Part shown: piece by piece, positions 1 through 6,385 of the stretch
Layout of the letters: the number at the start of each line of letters is the position of its first letter
Position numbering within the stretch: the first letter of the stretch is position 1
Source of the DNA: Subtercola boreus
GTDB lineage: Bacteria; Actinomycetota; Actinomycetes; Actinomycetales; Microbacteriaceae
NCBI RefSeq assembly: GCF_003399625.1
Contig: NZ_NBXA01000021.1
Span: 62,001-126,000, forward strand
Direction of reading: 5' to 3'
Length of the DNA: 64,000 nucleotides
Notes under the pieces: model-generated
What the model saw: the letters and a program-made list of their open reading frames with translations, nothing else
Databases searched by the model: none
What the model was told of the DNA's origin: nothing
Position numbers and translations under genes: made by a program

Positions 1-158
1 TCCATCCCGTCGGCGGGGATCGCGCGTGCCGTGATGCGGAGGTAGTGGTCTGTGACCTGCTTCCCCATCCGGCCGGGTAGGGGCTTGATGATGAACGGCT
101 GGTCGATGTTGTCGAGGGTGAGCTCGAGGTTACGGCCGGCGAGTGTTGCGGTGATCAT
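1..158 (-). CDS. Phage protein, possibly tail-assembly-chaperone-like (partial)
   Basis: Only the first 52 codons are inside the window; the gene runs off the left edge. The start is the ATG at 158 (protein begins MITATLAGRN). The visible part is a short strand-rich opening followed by KPLPGRMGKQ and a helical stretch. That layout loosely recalls the tail assembly chaperone / DUF7426-type proteins of actinobacterial siphophages, but this is resemblance by eye only. It is the third gene of the leftward tail block, 51 nt after the 80-residue gene. If it is a chaperone, its place downstream of the tape measure gene is the reverse of the usual order. It could equally be another minor tail or baseplate protein. 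Confidence 0.6.
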   Translation of the reverse strand, partial: MITATLAGRNLELTLDNIDQPFIIKPLPGRMGKQVTDHYLRITARAIPADGM

Positions 159-209
159 GGTTCTCGTTTCTCTGGTGGGTTTGGGTGGCGCATCGTGTGT
201 GCTGAGAGA

Positions 210-452
210 TCAGAGAGTGATTGGCAGGTCCTCATCTGCAATCCGCTTGATGTTGCCGCGCGTCTCGGGGTCGTCGCTCCATTCGATATGGAGGTTCGGT
301 CGGGGACCTGTTCGTGAAGGCATCCGGTAGAGGTTGCCTTCGTCGTCAGCAACCACGATCCAGAGCCGACCGGCTGGAGGTCCGTCCTCTAGCGCGCGAG
401 ATGAAGGTCCGTTTGGGTCTGACTTTTCGAGCAAGCGGATTGGTTCGGGCAT
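210..452 (-). CDS. Hypothetical phage protein, 80 aa
   Basis: I do not recognise this protein. It starts at the ATG at 452 behind a purine-rich AGGAAGAGAG ribosome binding site and has 80 residues. It is soluble and polar, with no signal peptide or membrane segment, and carries a short strand-rich core around WIVVADDEGNLYRM (roughly residues 31-44) that could be a small beta sandwich. It lies 37 nt after the tape measure stop codon in the same leftward block, so a structural or assembly role in the phage tail is a reasonable guess from position alone. No motif supports a specific function. Confidence 0.6.
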   Translation of the reverse strand: MPEPIRLLEKSDPNGPSSRALEDGPPAGRLWIVVADDEGNLYRMPSRTGPRPNLHIEWSDDPETRGNIKRIADEDLPITL

Positions 453-489
453 GTTGTTCTCTCTTCCTGTTGCAGTAGTTGAAAGGTGA

Positions 490-3400
490 CTATCTGGTCT
501 CGCGGACGATCTGGTTCACTTCAGCGCGGACGAGCTTTGAAATGGACGGGCCGTCGATCCCGGGCGGCAGTTGGAGCACGATGTCTCCCGTCCAGGTGAG
601 CCCGCCGGACTTCGCTGGAGCGCCCGTGAAGCCGCCGTCAGCGAACCGCTGCGCGCCGGCCGGGATCATCTGGTAGCCCATCTCTGCGACCATCGCCGCG
701 GCGATCTGGAGGGACCGCGCCCGCTTCGACTCGGCCATGGGGACGTAGTACTCGCCACCGGTCTCCGGCTCCGCCCAGACCCGCATGTCGCCGGCCTTCG
801 CGTACTGGGCGACGTGCTTCTCAGTCGCTCCCCCGTTGGCGAAGAAGTCGATCCGGCCGCCGTTTGCTTGGAACTGCGGCTGCAGAACACCGACACCGAC
901 CGGGGCGCTCACCTGCTGGTTGTTCGCGGTTCGAAACAGGTTCAGCAAACTGTTGATCTTCTCCGCGGCCGTTGCCGTTTCGACGTTCACGACCGGGTTG
1001 AAGCCCTCGACCTTCAGCTTGTAGTCCGCGATGATCTGCTCGACGGTCGCGGTGCCGTTGGCGAGCTTCGTCGCGATCTCGTCCGCGGCGCCCTGCCCGA
1101 GCTGAGCGGCTGCCGCTGCGATGACCGGGGCCGAGGTGGAGAGGGTGTTCGCGAAAGTGCCCACGGACTGGCCGACCTTCTCAGCGACAACCGCGTCGAG
1201 CTTCGCGAGCTCGTCTCCCGAAGCGTTCACCAGCTGGGCGACGAGCGGGGCGCCCTCAGGGCCGAGCTGCGCGAGCTGGTCGAGGGTGCCCTGCGTGACC
1301 TTCCCCGAGAGGAGAAGCATGTTCCGTTCCCAGTTGTTCTGAGCGTCCACCTGCTTCTGGAGGTCTTCGAGGTACCCGTCGACGTTCACGGTCACGCCGT
1401 CGTAGTAGTCCTGCCAGCTGTCTTCTGAGCTTTCCGTCGCATCGGCTGTCGACTGGGCGAGGTCCTGGTTCTTCTGCACGATCGTGTCGTACGCGCCGCC
1501 GAGATCGATGAACGCGGCATCAGATTCCGAGATCATCTTCAGCCAGTCCTCGAGCGCCTTCTGCTCCGCCTCGGTGGCCTTCACCTGCTCCTCGATCGCA
1601 GCCTTCGTCTTCGCCAGCGCGGGTGGCACACCTTCGGTTGCGAGCTTCAGGAGGGTTGTGTTGTCTGCGCCGAGCCCGAGCGCGGTCGCCTGCTTCGTGA
1701 GCGCGTCACGGTACGCCGGCATGGCGTCGAGGAGCTTCTGCTGCTGCTCCGCGTTCAGGTGGTTCTCGTCCGAGAGGTTCTTGAACGATCGTGCCGCTGA
1801 GGGGAGGTCGGTCTCCGCCATGGTGCCGAGCGCTTCCCCGACTCGGTGGAGTGAGTCGACGGCGCCCTGCTGGTTCAACGTGAGGGTGAGCCAGTCGGCG
1901 ACCCCGTCGTTCGAGACCTTGTCGAGCAGTCCCGGGAGGTCCTTCAGCGAGTCGGCGTAGTCGCCCCAGATCGTCCGTTCCGTGTCCGATCGCTGCGACG
2001 CTGCCCGAAGCAATTCGACGGCGTTCGCAGAGGTCTTCAGGGAGTTCGTCAGCTTCTCCTGCGTCGGTACTCCCTTCTCGATCTCGTTGTGCAGGATGGC
2101 CAGCGCCGCGCCGGCCACGAGGAGTGCAGCGCCCCACGGGCCCGACAGGAATCCCGCAACACCTCGGGCGCCCTTCGTGAGTCCTGGCATCGCCTTCGTG
2201 AGCGTGGCGACCGCGAGACGGAACTCGACGATCTTCGGGATGGCGAGGAGCGCTGTTCCGCCGAGGAGGAGGATCGCCGCGGTCCCGACACCGATGACGA
2301 GTGTTGCCTGTTGGATTGGGGCCGGGAGCCCGGAGTAGAAGTCGATGAGGCCGGTGACGAGTTGCGTCATGTCGCGCAGCACGTTGTTGGCGCCGGATCC
2401 AGTCTTGATCAGTGCGGTGTCGAGTGACCCGCCGAGCTTCTCGACATCGGAAGAAAGATTGTCCTGCTTCTGCGCCGCAACGTCGGTGGCGTACCCCAGG
2501 GCAGTGACCGCCGCGGTCGACTCTGCGACTGCGGCCGCGCCGCCCTTCATCAGGTTCTTCGCGGCGGTGATCTGCTCGTTGCCAAAGATCCGGCCGAGCG
2601 CCTGCTCCCGCTCCTGGTCCGTCAGATCCCCGAAGGCATCCTTGAGCTCCTGCGCCGTGCCCGCCACGCCGATGAACTTCTCGTTCGCGTCGAACAGCGA
2701 GACCCCGTATTCCTCCATGGTCACTTGGGCCTGCTTCGAGGGCGAGAGCAGCGAGCCGAGCACGCCTCTCAGGTCAGTGCCACCCTCGCCCGCGAGTCGC
2801 CCGTACGAGGCGAACAGTGCAAGAGTTCCCACCGTCTCTTCCAGAGAAACGCCGAGGCTTGATGCGACCGGTCCCGCGTACTTGAGGCCCTCGCCGAGAT
2901 CCTCCACAGATCCCTGAGCCTTGCCTGCACCCGCGGCGAGGAGATCCGCGACATGGCCGGTGTCCGCGCCGGTGAGGTTGAACTGCTTCAAGGTCGTCGC
3001 GGCAATGCTGCCGGCCTTGGCGACGTCGAGCGTGCCAGCTGCTGCGAGGGCCAGGGAGCCCGTCAGGCCTCCGTTGAGGATGTCGGCGACCGAGAGTCCC
3101 GCCTTGGCGAGTTCATCCTCAGCGTTCGCCGCCTCGGTGGCGGAGAAGGATGTCTTTGCGCCGGCGTCGAGCGCCGCGTCGGACAGCGCCAGAAGCTCGC
3201 TCTTCGATGCCTGGGTGGACGCTCCGACCTCCGAGACGGCGGAATCGAAGTCCGCGAATGTCTTGATAGCCGCGACAGAGGCTGCGCCGAGTGCTGCACC
3301 GATCCCAAGTGCCGCGGTCCCAACGACCTGGGCGGCCTTCTTCGTCTTCTCCGCGGCTTGCTCAGCCTCCCTGCCGAGTCTCGTCTCCGCCTGCGCGGCA

Positions 3401-3597
3401 GTCTCGAGCGGGGCGCGCGAGCGACCAGCTGCAGCGCTGAGCCCGTCGACAGCTGTTCCGGCTCCGGCGACTCTGCCCGTTGAGGTCTGGGACGTGTCGC
3501 CGAGCCTTCTGACAGCCGTCTCAGCGTCTGCGGCGTCTCGTTTGAAAACGGCCGCGCCTTGCATGAGGATCGTGTAGACGATCTTTCCAGCGTCCAT
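490..3597 (-). CDS. Phage tail tape measure protein, 1035 aa
   Basis: The tape measure protein sets tail length in long-tailed phages and usually travels through the tail tube at DNA ejection. This 1035-residue protein has the family pattern. Residues about 40-100 are Ala/Glu-rich helix. Residues about 105-400 are the conserved tape measure core (FADFDSAVSEVGA near the start, phage_tail_TMP type). Hydrophobic segments lie at about 431-453 and 485-503. A long Gln/Ala-rich helical rod follows, then a Gly-rich C-terminus with two ANGG motifs. The ATG at 3597 is preceded by AAGGAG at good spacing. It follows a 102-residue gene and precedes two small genes on the same strand. No frameshift is visible, so it is intact, but the capsid, portal and terminase genes expected upstream are missing. 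Confidence 0.93.
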   Translation of the reverse strand: MDAGKIVYTILMQGAAVFKRDAADAETAVRRLGDTSQTSTGRVAGAGTAVDGLSAAAGRSRAPLETAAQAETRLGREAEQAAEKTKKAAQVVGTAALGIGAALGAASVAAIKTFADFDSAVSEVGASTQASKSELLALSDAALDAGAKTSFSATEAANAEDELAKAGLSVADILNGGLTGSLALAAAGTLDVAKAGSIAATTLKQFNLTGADTGHVADLLAAGAGKAQGSVEDLGEGLKYAGPVASSLGVSLEETVGTLALFASYGRLAGEGGTDLRGVLGSLLSPSKQAQVTMEEYGVSLFDANEKFIGVAGTAQELKDAFGDLTDQEREQALGRIFGNEQITAAKNLMKGGAAAVAESTAAVTALGYATDVAAQKQDNLSSDVEKLGGSLDTALIKTGSGANNVLRDMTQLVTGLIDFYSGLPAPIQQATLVIGVGTAAILLLGGTALLAIPKIVEFRLAVATLTKAMPGLTKGARGVAGFLSGPWGAALLVAGAALAILHNEIEKGVPTQEKLTNSLKTSANAVELLRAASQRSDTERTIWGDYADSLKDLPGLLDKVSNDGVADWLTLTLNQQGAVDSLHRVGEALGTMAETDLPSAARSFKNLSDENHLNAEQQQKLLDAMPAYRDALTKQATALGLGADNTTLLKLATEGVPPALAKTKAAIEEQVKATEAEQKALEDWLKMISESDAAFIDLGGAYDTIVQKNQDLAQSTADATESSEDSWQDYYDGVTVNVDGYLEDLQKQVDAQNNWERNMLLLSGKVTQGTLDQLAQLGPEGAPLVAQLVNASGDELAKLDAVVAEKVGQSVGTFANTLSTSAPVIAAAAAQLGQGAADEIATKLANGTATVEQIIADYKLKVEGFNPVVNVETATAAEKINSLLNLFRTANNQQVSAPVGVGVLQPQFQANGGRIDFFANGGATEKHVAQYAKAGDMRVWAEPETGGEYYVPMAESKRARSLQIAAAMVAEMGYQMIPAGAQRFADGGFTGAPAKSGGLTWTGDIVLQLPPGIDGPSISKLVRAEVNQIVRETR

Positions 3598-3638
3598 GGT
3601 GGCGCTCCTTCGTGGTGGTGAATCCGAATACTTGGGGT

Positions 3639-3947
3639 TCAGGTGGGCGGGCTGTCTCGTTGCATGCGGATGAGTCGACAGGTCATAGCGAAGGCCTGAA
3701 GCCGCTGGGATTGGTTAGTGAGCTGCTCGTCTGGGCACTCGATGACGAACCAGTCAGCCCATCGGTGGGTGATGCCGACGAGCACCAGGTGGACGTAAGA
3801 GCTGGAGCCGGTCGCAGCTGCGAACTCCCGGAGTCTGTCGACGTTGAAGACGGCCGGTGACGCCATGCCGACGAACAGCCGCTCGACGTCCGCCGCGAGC
3901 TGCGCGTCATCCACGACGTAGATGCCGTCCGCGTCTTCGATGATCAT
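3639..3947 (-). CDS. Hypothetical phage protein, 102 aa
   Basis: I do not recognise this protein. The chosen start is the ATG at 3947 (MIIEDADGIYVV), because GGAGG stands nine bases upstream and the start overlaps the stop of the preceding gene as ATGA, which implies translational coupling. An upstream in-frame extension to 4085 is possible but would run across the upstream gene and has an Arg-rich composition unlike the rest. The protein is a mixed alpha/beta fold with a hydrophobic strand HLVLVGITHRWADWFVIE at about residues 52-69 and no signal peptide. It is the last small gene before the tape measure gene, 41 nt away. Confidence 0.65.
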   Translation of the reverse strand: MIIEDADGIYVVDDAQLAADVERLFVGMASPAVFNVDRLREFAAATGSSSYVHLVLVGITHRWADWFVIECPDEQLTNQSQRLQAFAMTCRLIRMQRDSPPT

Positions 3948-4147
3948 GCGTTCGCCCTCCCACCGCAGAGAACGCACCATCCGGCGGCGTCGAGCTTGTG
4001 GAGGCCCGCGACGCAGTCCCAGTGGTGAGTGGCCAGGATCCCCGCAAGAGGAGACACCGAGGCCGCTGCGGCGCACTCCGCGCATCGGGGCGGGTACACC
4101 TCCCCGACGTGGGCCTCACACCTGGCGCCGATATCGATCGCGCGCAT
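3944..4147 (-). CDS. Small Cys-rich protein, putative zinc ribbon, 67 aa
   Basis: The start is the ATG at 4147, overlapping the stop of the upstream gene as TAATG; the end overlaps the next gene as ATGA. The three short genes therefore form a coupled chain. The 67-residue product has five cysteines and several histidines: C..H near residues 10-13, PPRCAEC at about 21-27, then the motif DCVAGLHKLDAAGWCVLCGG near the C-terminus. The last motif closely matches one in the preceding gene. CxxC pairs of this kind usually bind zinc. A DNA- or protein-binding role is inference; no catalytic motif is visible. Confidence 0.55.
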   Translation of the reverse strand: MRAIDIGARCEAHVGEVYPPRCAECAAAASVSPLAGILATHHWDCVAGLHKLDAAGWCVLCGGRANA

Positions 4148-4461
4148 TAGAAGTTGCTCGCTTTCGGGATATCGGCCAGGGCTGGCACGAAATCGGTGCA
4201 GAGCATGCACCATCCGGCCGCGTCCCGCTTGTGAAGACCACCGTTGACGCATCCCCCGGATTCGATCTCCTGCCACCCGTCAGGGCCACTGAAGTCGTCT
4301 TGCTCGGCCTGCAGTCTCACGCCCATCTCAATGACGGTTCGCGCTCGATCTGCCTTCGTCGGCTTTGCTTCCGCCATAGGCTGCGGGTCGTCGTTCCACC
4401 GTTCACCGAGCAACCACCCGCCGGCCAGCTTGATCTTGTTCCTGTCGGCACCCGCGCTCAT
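4147..4461 (-). CDS. C-terminal part of split phage replication protein with Cys motif, 104 aa
   Basis: This frame is exactly in phase with the upstream replication gene and separated from it only by a TAG codon and two more codons. The segment LAGGWLLGERWNDDPQP at about residues 12-28 looks like the usual C-terminal end of actinophage replication proteins, which finish with a WL..GRW.DEP-type sequence. The piece is therefore best read as the detached C-terminus of the gene at 4468-5058. It may be expressed separately from the ATG at 4461. The last 40 residues add a Cys motif, CVNGGLHKRDAAGWCMLC, almost repeated in the next gene. Confidence 0.55.
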   Translation of the reverse strand: MSAGADRNKIKLAGGWLLGERWNDDPQPMAEAKPTKADRARTVIEMGVRLQAEQDDFSGPDGWQEIESGGCVNGGLHKRDAAGWCMLCTDFVPALADIPKASNF

Positions 4462-4467
4462 CAGCGC

Positions 4468-5058
4468 CTAGCTTCTCGCTCCAGCCAAGATGACGTCGAG
4501 TTCCGTCGTCCGCTGAACCTTCTCGAAAGCTTTCTCTGCATCCCGCTTCGCCTGATGCCTTGGGTAGACCTCCCAGAAGGACTCAAACTCGACCGAATAC
4601 ACATGCCCGACACGTTCAACTCGTTGAACAGAGTCTTTCTGTACTTGGTTGGGTCGGGTACGGGTTCGGGACGGGGGCAGGGTTTCCTTCGGGTTGGTGC
4701 CTGCATTGGTAACCGGGTTACCAACCTGTTTGTTTCTCCAGTTGGCGACCTTCTCAGTGTTCTTGCGACGACTCTCAAGTGTTGCTGCTCGGAGTGGCTG
4801 CTGACCTTCCCAAGCCACGAACTGCCAGCCGTCCGCAAGTGCTTCCCAGTAGCCGGCGGCGACGAGCCAGTCCGCGCTCTCTTGGGTGCCTGCGAGCTCG
4901 TCCAGCATGTGTGTGGGGAAGTGTCCGTCTGTCAGTTGCTGTGCACACCACGACCCGGCCAGCACCCAGAGGCCCATTGCAGCAGGGCGAGCGGCCCGGG
5001 GTATGCGAGTCGTCTCAATCTTGGACGCGAGACCGTCATCGACTTTGAACCACGGCAT
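4468..5058 (-). CDS. Phage replication / replisome organizer-like protein, N-terminal part, 196 aa
   Basis: The first 110 residues (MPWFKVDDGLASK..., then GLWVLAGSWCAQQLTDGHFP and a Trp-rich helix) match the winged-helix replication initiator or replisome-organizer type common in actinophages. These bind the phage origin and recruit helicase. After a basic linker, residues about 155-196 (FESFWEVYPRHQAKRDAEKA...ILAGARS) match the C-terminal domain of the same proteins, which normally continues another 20-40 residues. Here it stops at a TAG (4468-4470) that is in frame with the next open frame. The start ATG at 5058 overlaps the upstream stop as TGATG. I infer a nonsense mutation or a read-through site rather than a true gene end. 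Confidence 0.7.
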   Translation of the reverse strand: MPWFKVDDGLASKIETTRIPRAARPAAMGLWVLAGSWCAQQLTDGHFPTHMLDELAGTQESADWLVAAGYWEALADGWQFVAWEGQQPLRAATLESRRKNTEKVANWRNKQVGNPVTNAGTNPKETLPPSRTRTRPNQVQKDSVQRVERVGHVYSVEFESFWEVYPRHQAKRDAEKAFEKVQRTTELDVILAGARS

Positions 5059-5324
5059 CAGGCGACGATTCGAAGGGGCTGCCCGGGGCAGGAGTCCGAA
5101 CAGCCCCCTTCATTTTCCGGCGACTCAGCCTCAATGCCCACCAGCTCGAGCAGCTTCGCAACCGGAACCAGGTAACGTCCGCCTGCGCGAAGGGTCGGGA
5201 TCTCCCCGGCCTTCGCTGCGGCGTACGTCGAATTCTTGGAGAGACCGAGGAGAGTTCCCGTCTCTGGCCAGAGGGGCACAGTCAGACGACCCCCGAGTAC
5301 GGCGGGGATCTCGACGGCGGCCAT
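5058..5324 (-). CDS. Excisionase / AlpA-like helix-turn-helix protein, 88 aa
   Basis: The protein has a MerR/excisionase-type winged helix at about residues 15-62 (WPETGTLLGLSKNSTYAAAK, GEIPTLRAGGRYLVP). This is the fold used by phage excisionases and AlpA-type regulators to bind short DNA sites. The C-terminal 25 residues are acidic and contain two Cys. The start ATG at 5324 overlaps the stop of the repressor gene (TGATG), and its own stop overlaps the replication gene. It is thus the second gene of the leftward early operon. It could be the excisionase or a transcriptional regulator; the rival candidate is the 63-residue protein upstream of the integrase. Confidence 0.75.
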   Translation of the reverse strand: MAAVEIPAVLGGRLTVPLWPETGTLLGLSKNSTYAAAKAGEIPTLRAGGRYLVPVAKLLELVGIEAESPENEGGCSDSCPGQPLRIVA

Positions 5325-5545
5325 CAGGCAACCTCGACCAGGTTGGCGAGAAGAGCCGCATAGGCGATGCGATTAGGTCCCCGCGGAGCGCGTAGACCGT
5401 TCTCCCAGCGTGAGACGGTCTTCTTCGTGACCCCGAGTTCCTGGCCGAGTCGGCTCTGCGAGACGCCGGCAGCTTCACGGATCCGACGAGCCGACTCAGG
5501 GCGCGGCAGGGCGCTCATGGCGCGCACTTCTTCGATCAGGCTCAT
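5324..5545 (-). CDS. XRE-family phage repressor-like regulator, 73 aa
   Basis: A small lambda-repressor-type DNA-binding protein. Residues about 20-55 form the helix-turn-helix (RRIREAAGVSQSRLGQELGV, then TKKTVSRWENG). There is no peptidase or dimerisation domain, so at 73 residues it is Cro-like rather than a full CI repressor. The ATG at 5545 is chosen because GAGGAG lies just upstream; the open frame continues to 5734 but that part crosses the control region. It is the first gene of the leftward operon and faces the rightward integrase operon across 203 bp. That spacer contains a perfect 16-bp palindrome that is the obvious candidate operator. Confidence 0.82.
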   Translation of the reverse strand: MSLIEEVRAMSALPRPESARRIREAAGVSQSRLGQELGVTKKTVSRWENGLRAPRGPNRIAYAALLANLVEVA

Positions 5546-5571
5546 CGTGTCCTCCTCTTGGAACCCTTCAA

Positions 5572-5697
5572 GGACACACGCTGGACACGGCCCGATCCAG
5601 CCAATTCGGACTCTTGGTGTCAGATCTGACACAAGACCGCGGAATGCAGACCGATCGCGCTGAAAACATGGGACCGTAATGGACACCGAGCGGACAC
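5572..5697. repeat. Two pairs of GGACAC words, 11 bp apart within each pair
   Basis: GGACAC occurs at 5572, 5583, 5681 and 5692. Within each pair the spacing is 11 bp, one turn of the helix, so both copies face the same side of the DNA. The pairs flank the 16-bp palindrome on either side. Such phased short repeats are typical binding sites for small excisionases or regulators (inference). Confidence 0.5.
5617..5632. promoter_or_regulatory. Perfect 16-bp palindrome, candidate operator
   Basis: GTGTCAGATCTGACAC is its own reverse complement over all 16 bases. It sits near the middle of the divergent control region, 72 nt upstream of the XRE gene start. Its size and symmetry fit a dimeric helix-turn-helix repressor; which of the local regulators binds it is not visible. 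Confidence 0.6.
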
Positions 5698-5748
5698 GGA
5701 GTGTGCTTAGATAATCACAGTTGATCATCTGCAATCATTGGAAGCCAC

Positions 5749-5940
5749 ATGGAACCACTACTCACGGCGGCTCAGGTGAGCGAAATAACTGGCCTCACCG
5801 AAGGCACACTCGCAAATATGCGCTCGAAAGGAACGGGGCCCGCCTTCGTCCGGCTGACGCCTCGCGTCATTCGATACACCGAAGAGGATGTCCAAGAGTT
5901 CATTCGCAATTCGAGGCGCACTTCGGCGAACGAGGAATAA
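5749..5940 (+). CDS. AlpA/excisionase-type DNA-binding protein, 63 aa
   Basis: A complete small winged-helix protein of the MerR/AlpA type: helix-turn-helix at about residues 5-24 (LLTAAQVSEITGLTEGTLAN), the wing GTGPAFVRLTPRVIRYTEED, and a final helix VQEFI. The family includes phage excisionases and integrase activators. The ATG at 5749 has GGAAG four bases upstream, a close but usable ribosome binding site. It is the first gene of the rightward operon that ends with the integrase, the classical place for an excisionase or recombination directionality factor. Seventy bases separate it from the next gene. Confidence 0.85.
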   Translation: MEPLLTAAQVSEITGLTEGTLANMRSKGTGPAFVRLTPRVIRYTEEDVQEFIRNSRRTSANEE

Positions 5941-6010
5941 CGAAAAAGGCCCCCGAGCCTGCGTCAACAGGTCGAGGGCAACTGCTCAATTTCACCCAGA
6001 TAGGAACGAA

Positions 6011-6385
6011 ATGAACACTGTGATTGTAGCGAACCAGACTCCCTCAGACGCCGAGAAGCTCATCAGTGATCTTCGATCGGACGCTGCCGCCATGCTCGCT
6101 CGTGCGGACGCCCTCGAAGATGCAATGCTCGGTGCGGCCTTGCGCGTCGATTCCTCCAACATCCGAGCTGATCGAGGGTATGTGTTCCGCCAGATCGAAC
6201 CGACCGGATACAGCCGCGTCTACCTGATGGAGGGCGACCCGCATGGATGCGTGAATCGCGCTGTCGAGGACGTATGGCAGGGTGACGACTTCTCATACAA
6301 GTATCTGGGGAAGTACTCAGTCCTTCGGCGGGAAAGGCAGCACAACATTGCCGTGCTCGTGACGGAAGACGGGGCTGACCAGTGA
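6011..6385 (+). CDS. Hypothetical protein coupled to integrase, 124 aa
   Basis: I do not recognise this protein. The start ATG at 6011 has AGGAACGAA upstream. Residues about 12-45 form an amphipathic helix (DAEKLISDLRSDAAAMLARA), and the rest is a mixed fold with YVFRQIEP and YKYLGKYSVLRRERQ. There is no membrane segment or catalytic motif. Its TGA stop overlaps the GTG start of the integrase (GTGA), so the two are translationally coupled and probably made in proportion. A role in integration control or DNA binding is inferred from this coupling only. Confidence 0.7.
   Translation: MNTVIVANQTPSDAEKLISDLRSDAAAMLARADALEDAMLGAALRVDSSNIRADRGYVFRQIEPTGYSRVYLMEGDPHGCVNRAVEDVWQGDDFSYKYLGKYSVLRRERQHNIAVLVTEDGADQ

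Larger units (their letters stand above)
5546..5748. promoter_or_regulatory. Divergent early control region of the integrated element
   Basis: This 203-bp spacer separates the leftward repressor operon from the rightward integrase operon and must hold both promoters. It is visibly more AT-rich than its surroundings near 5700-5745. It contains a perfect 16-bp palindrome (5617-5632) and two pairs of GGACAC words. I could not assign -35/-10 elements with confidence. Confidence 0.65.
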
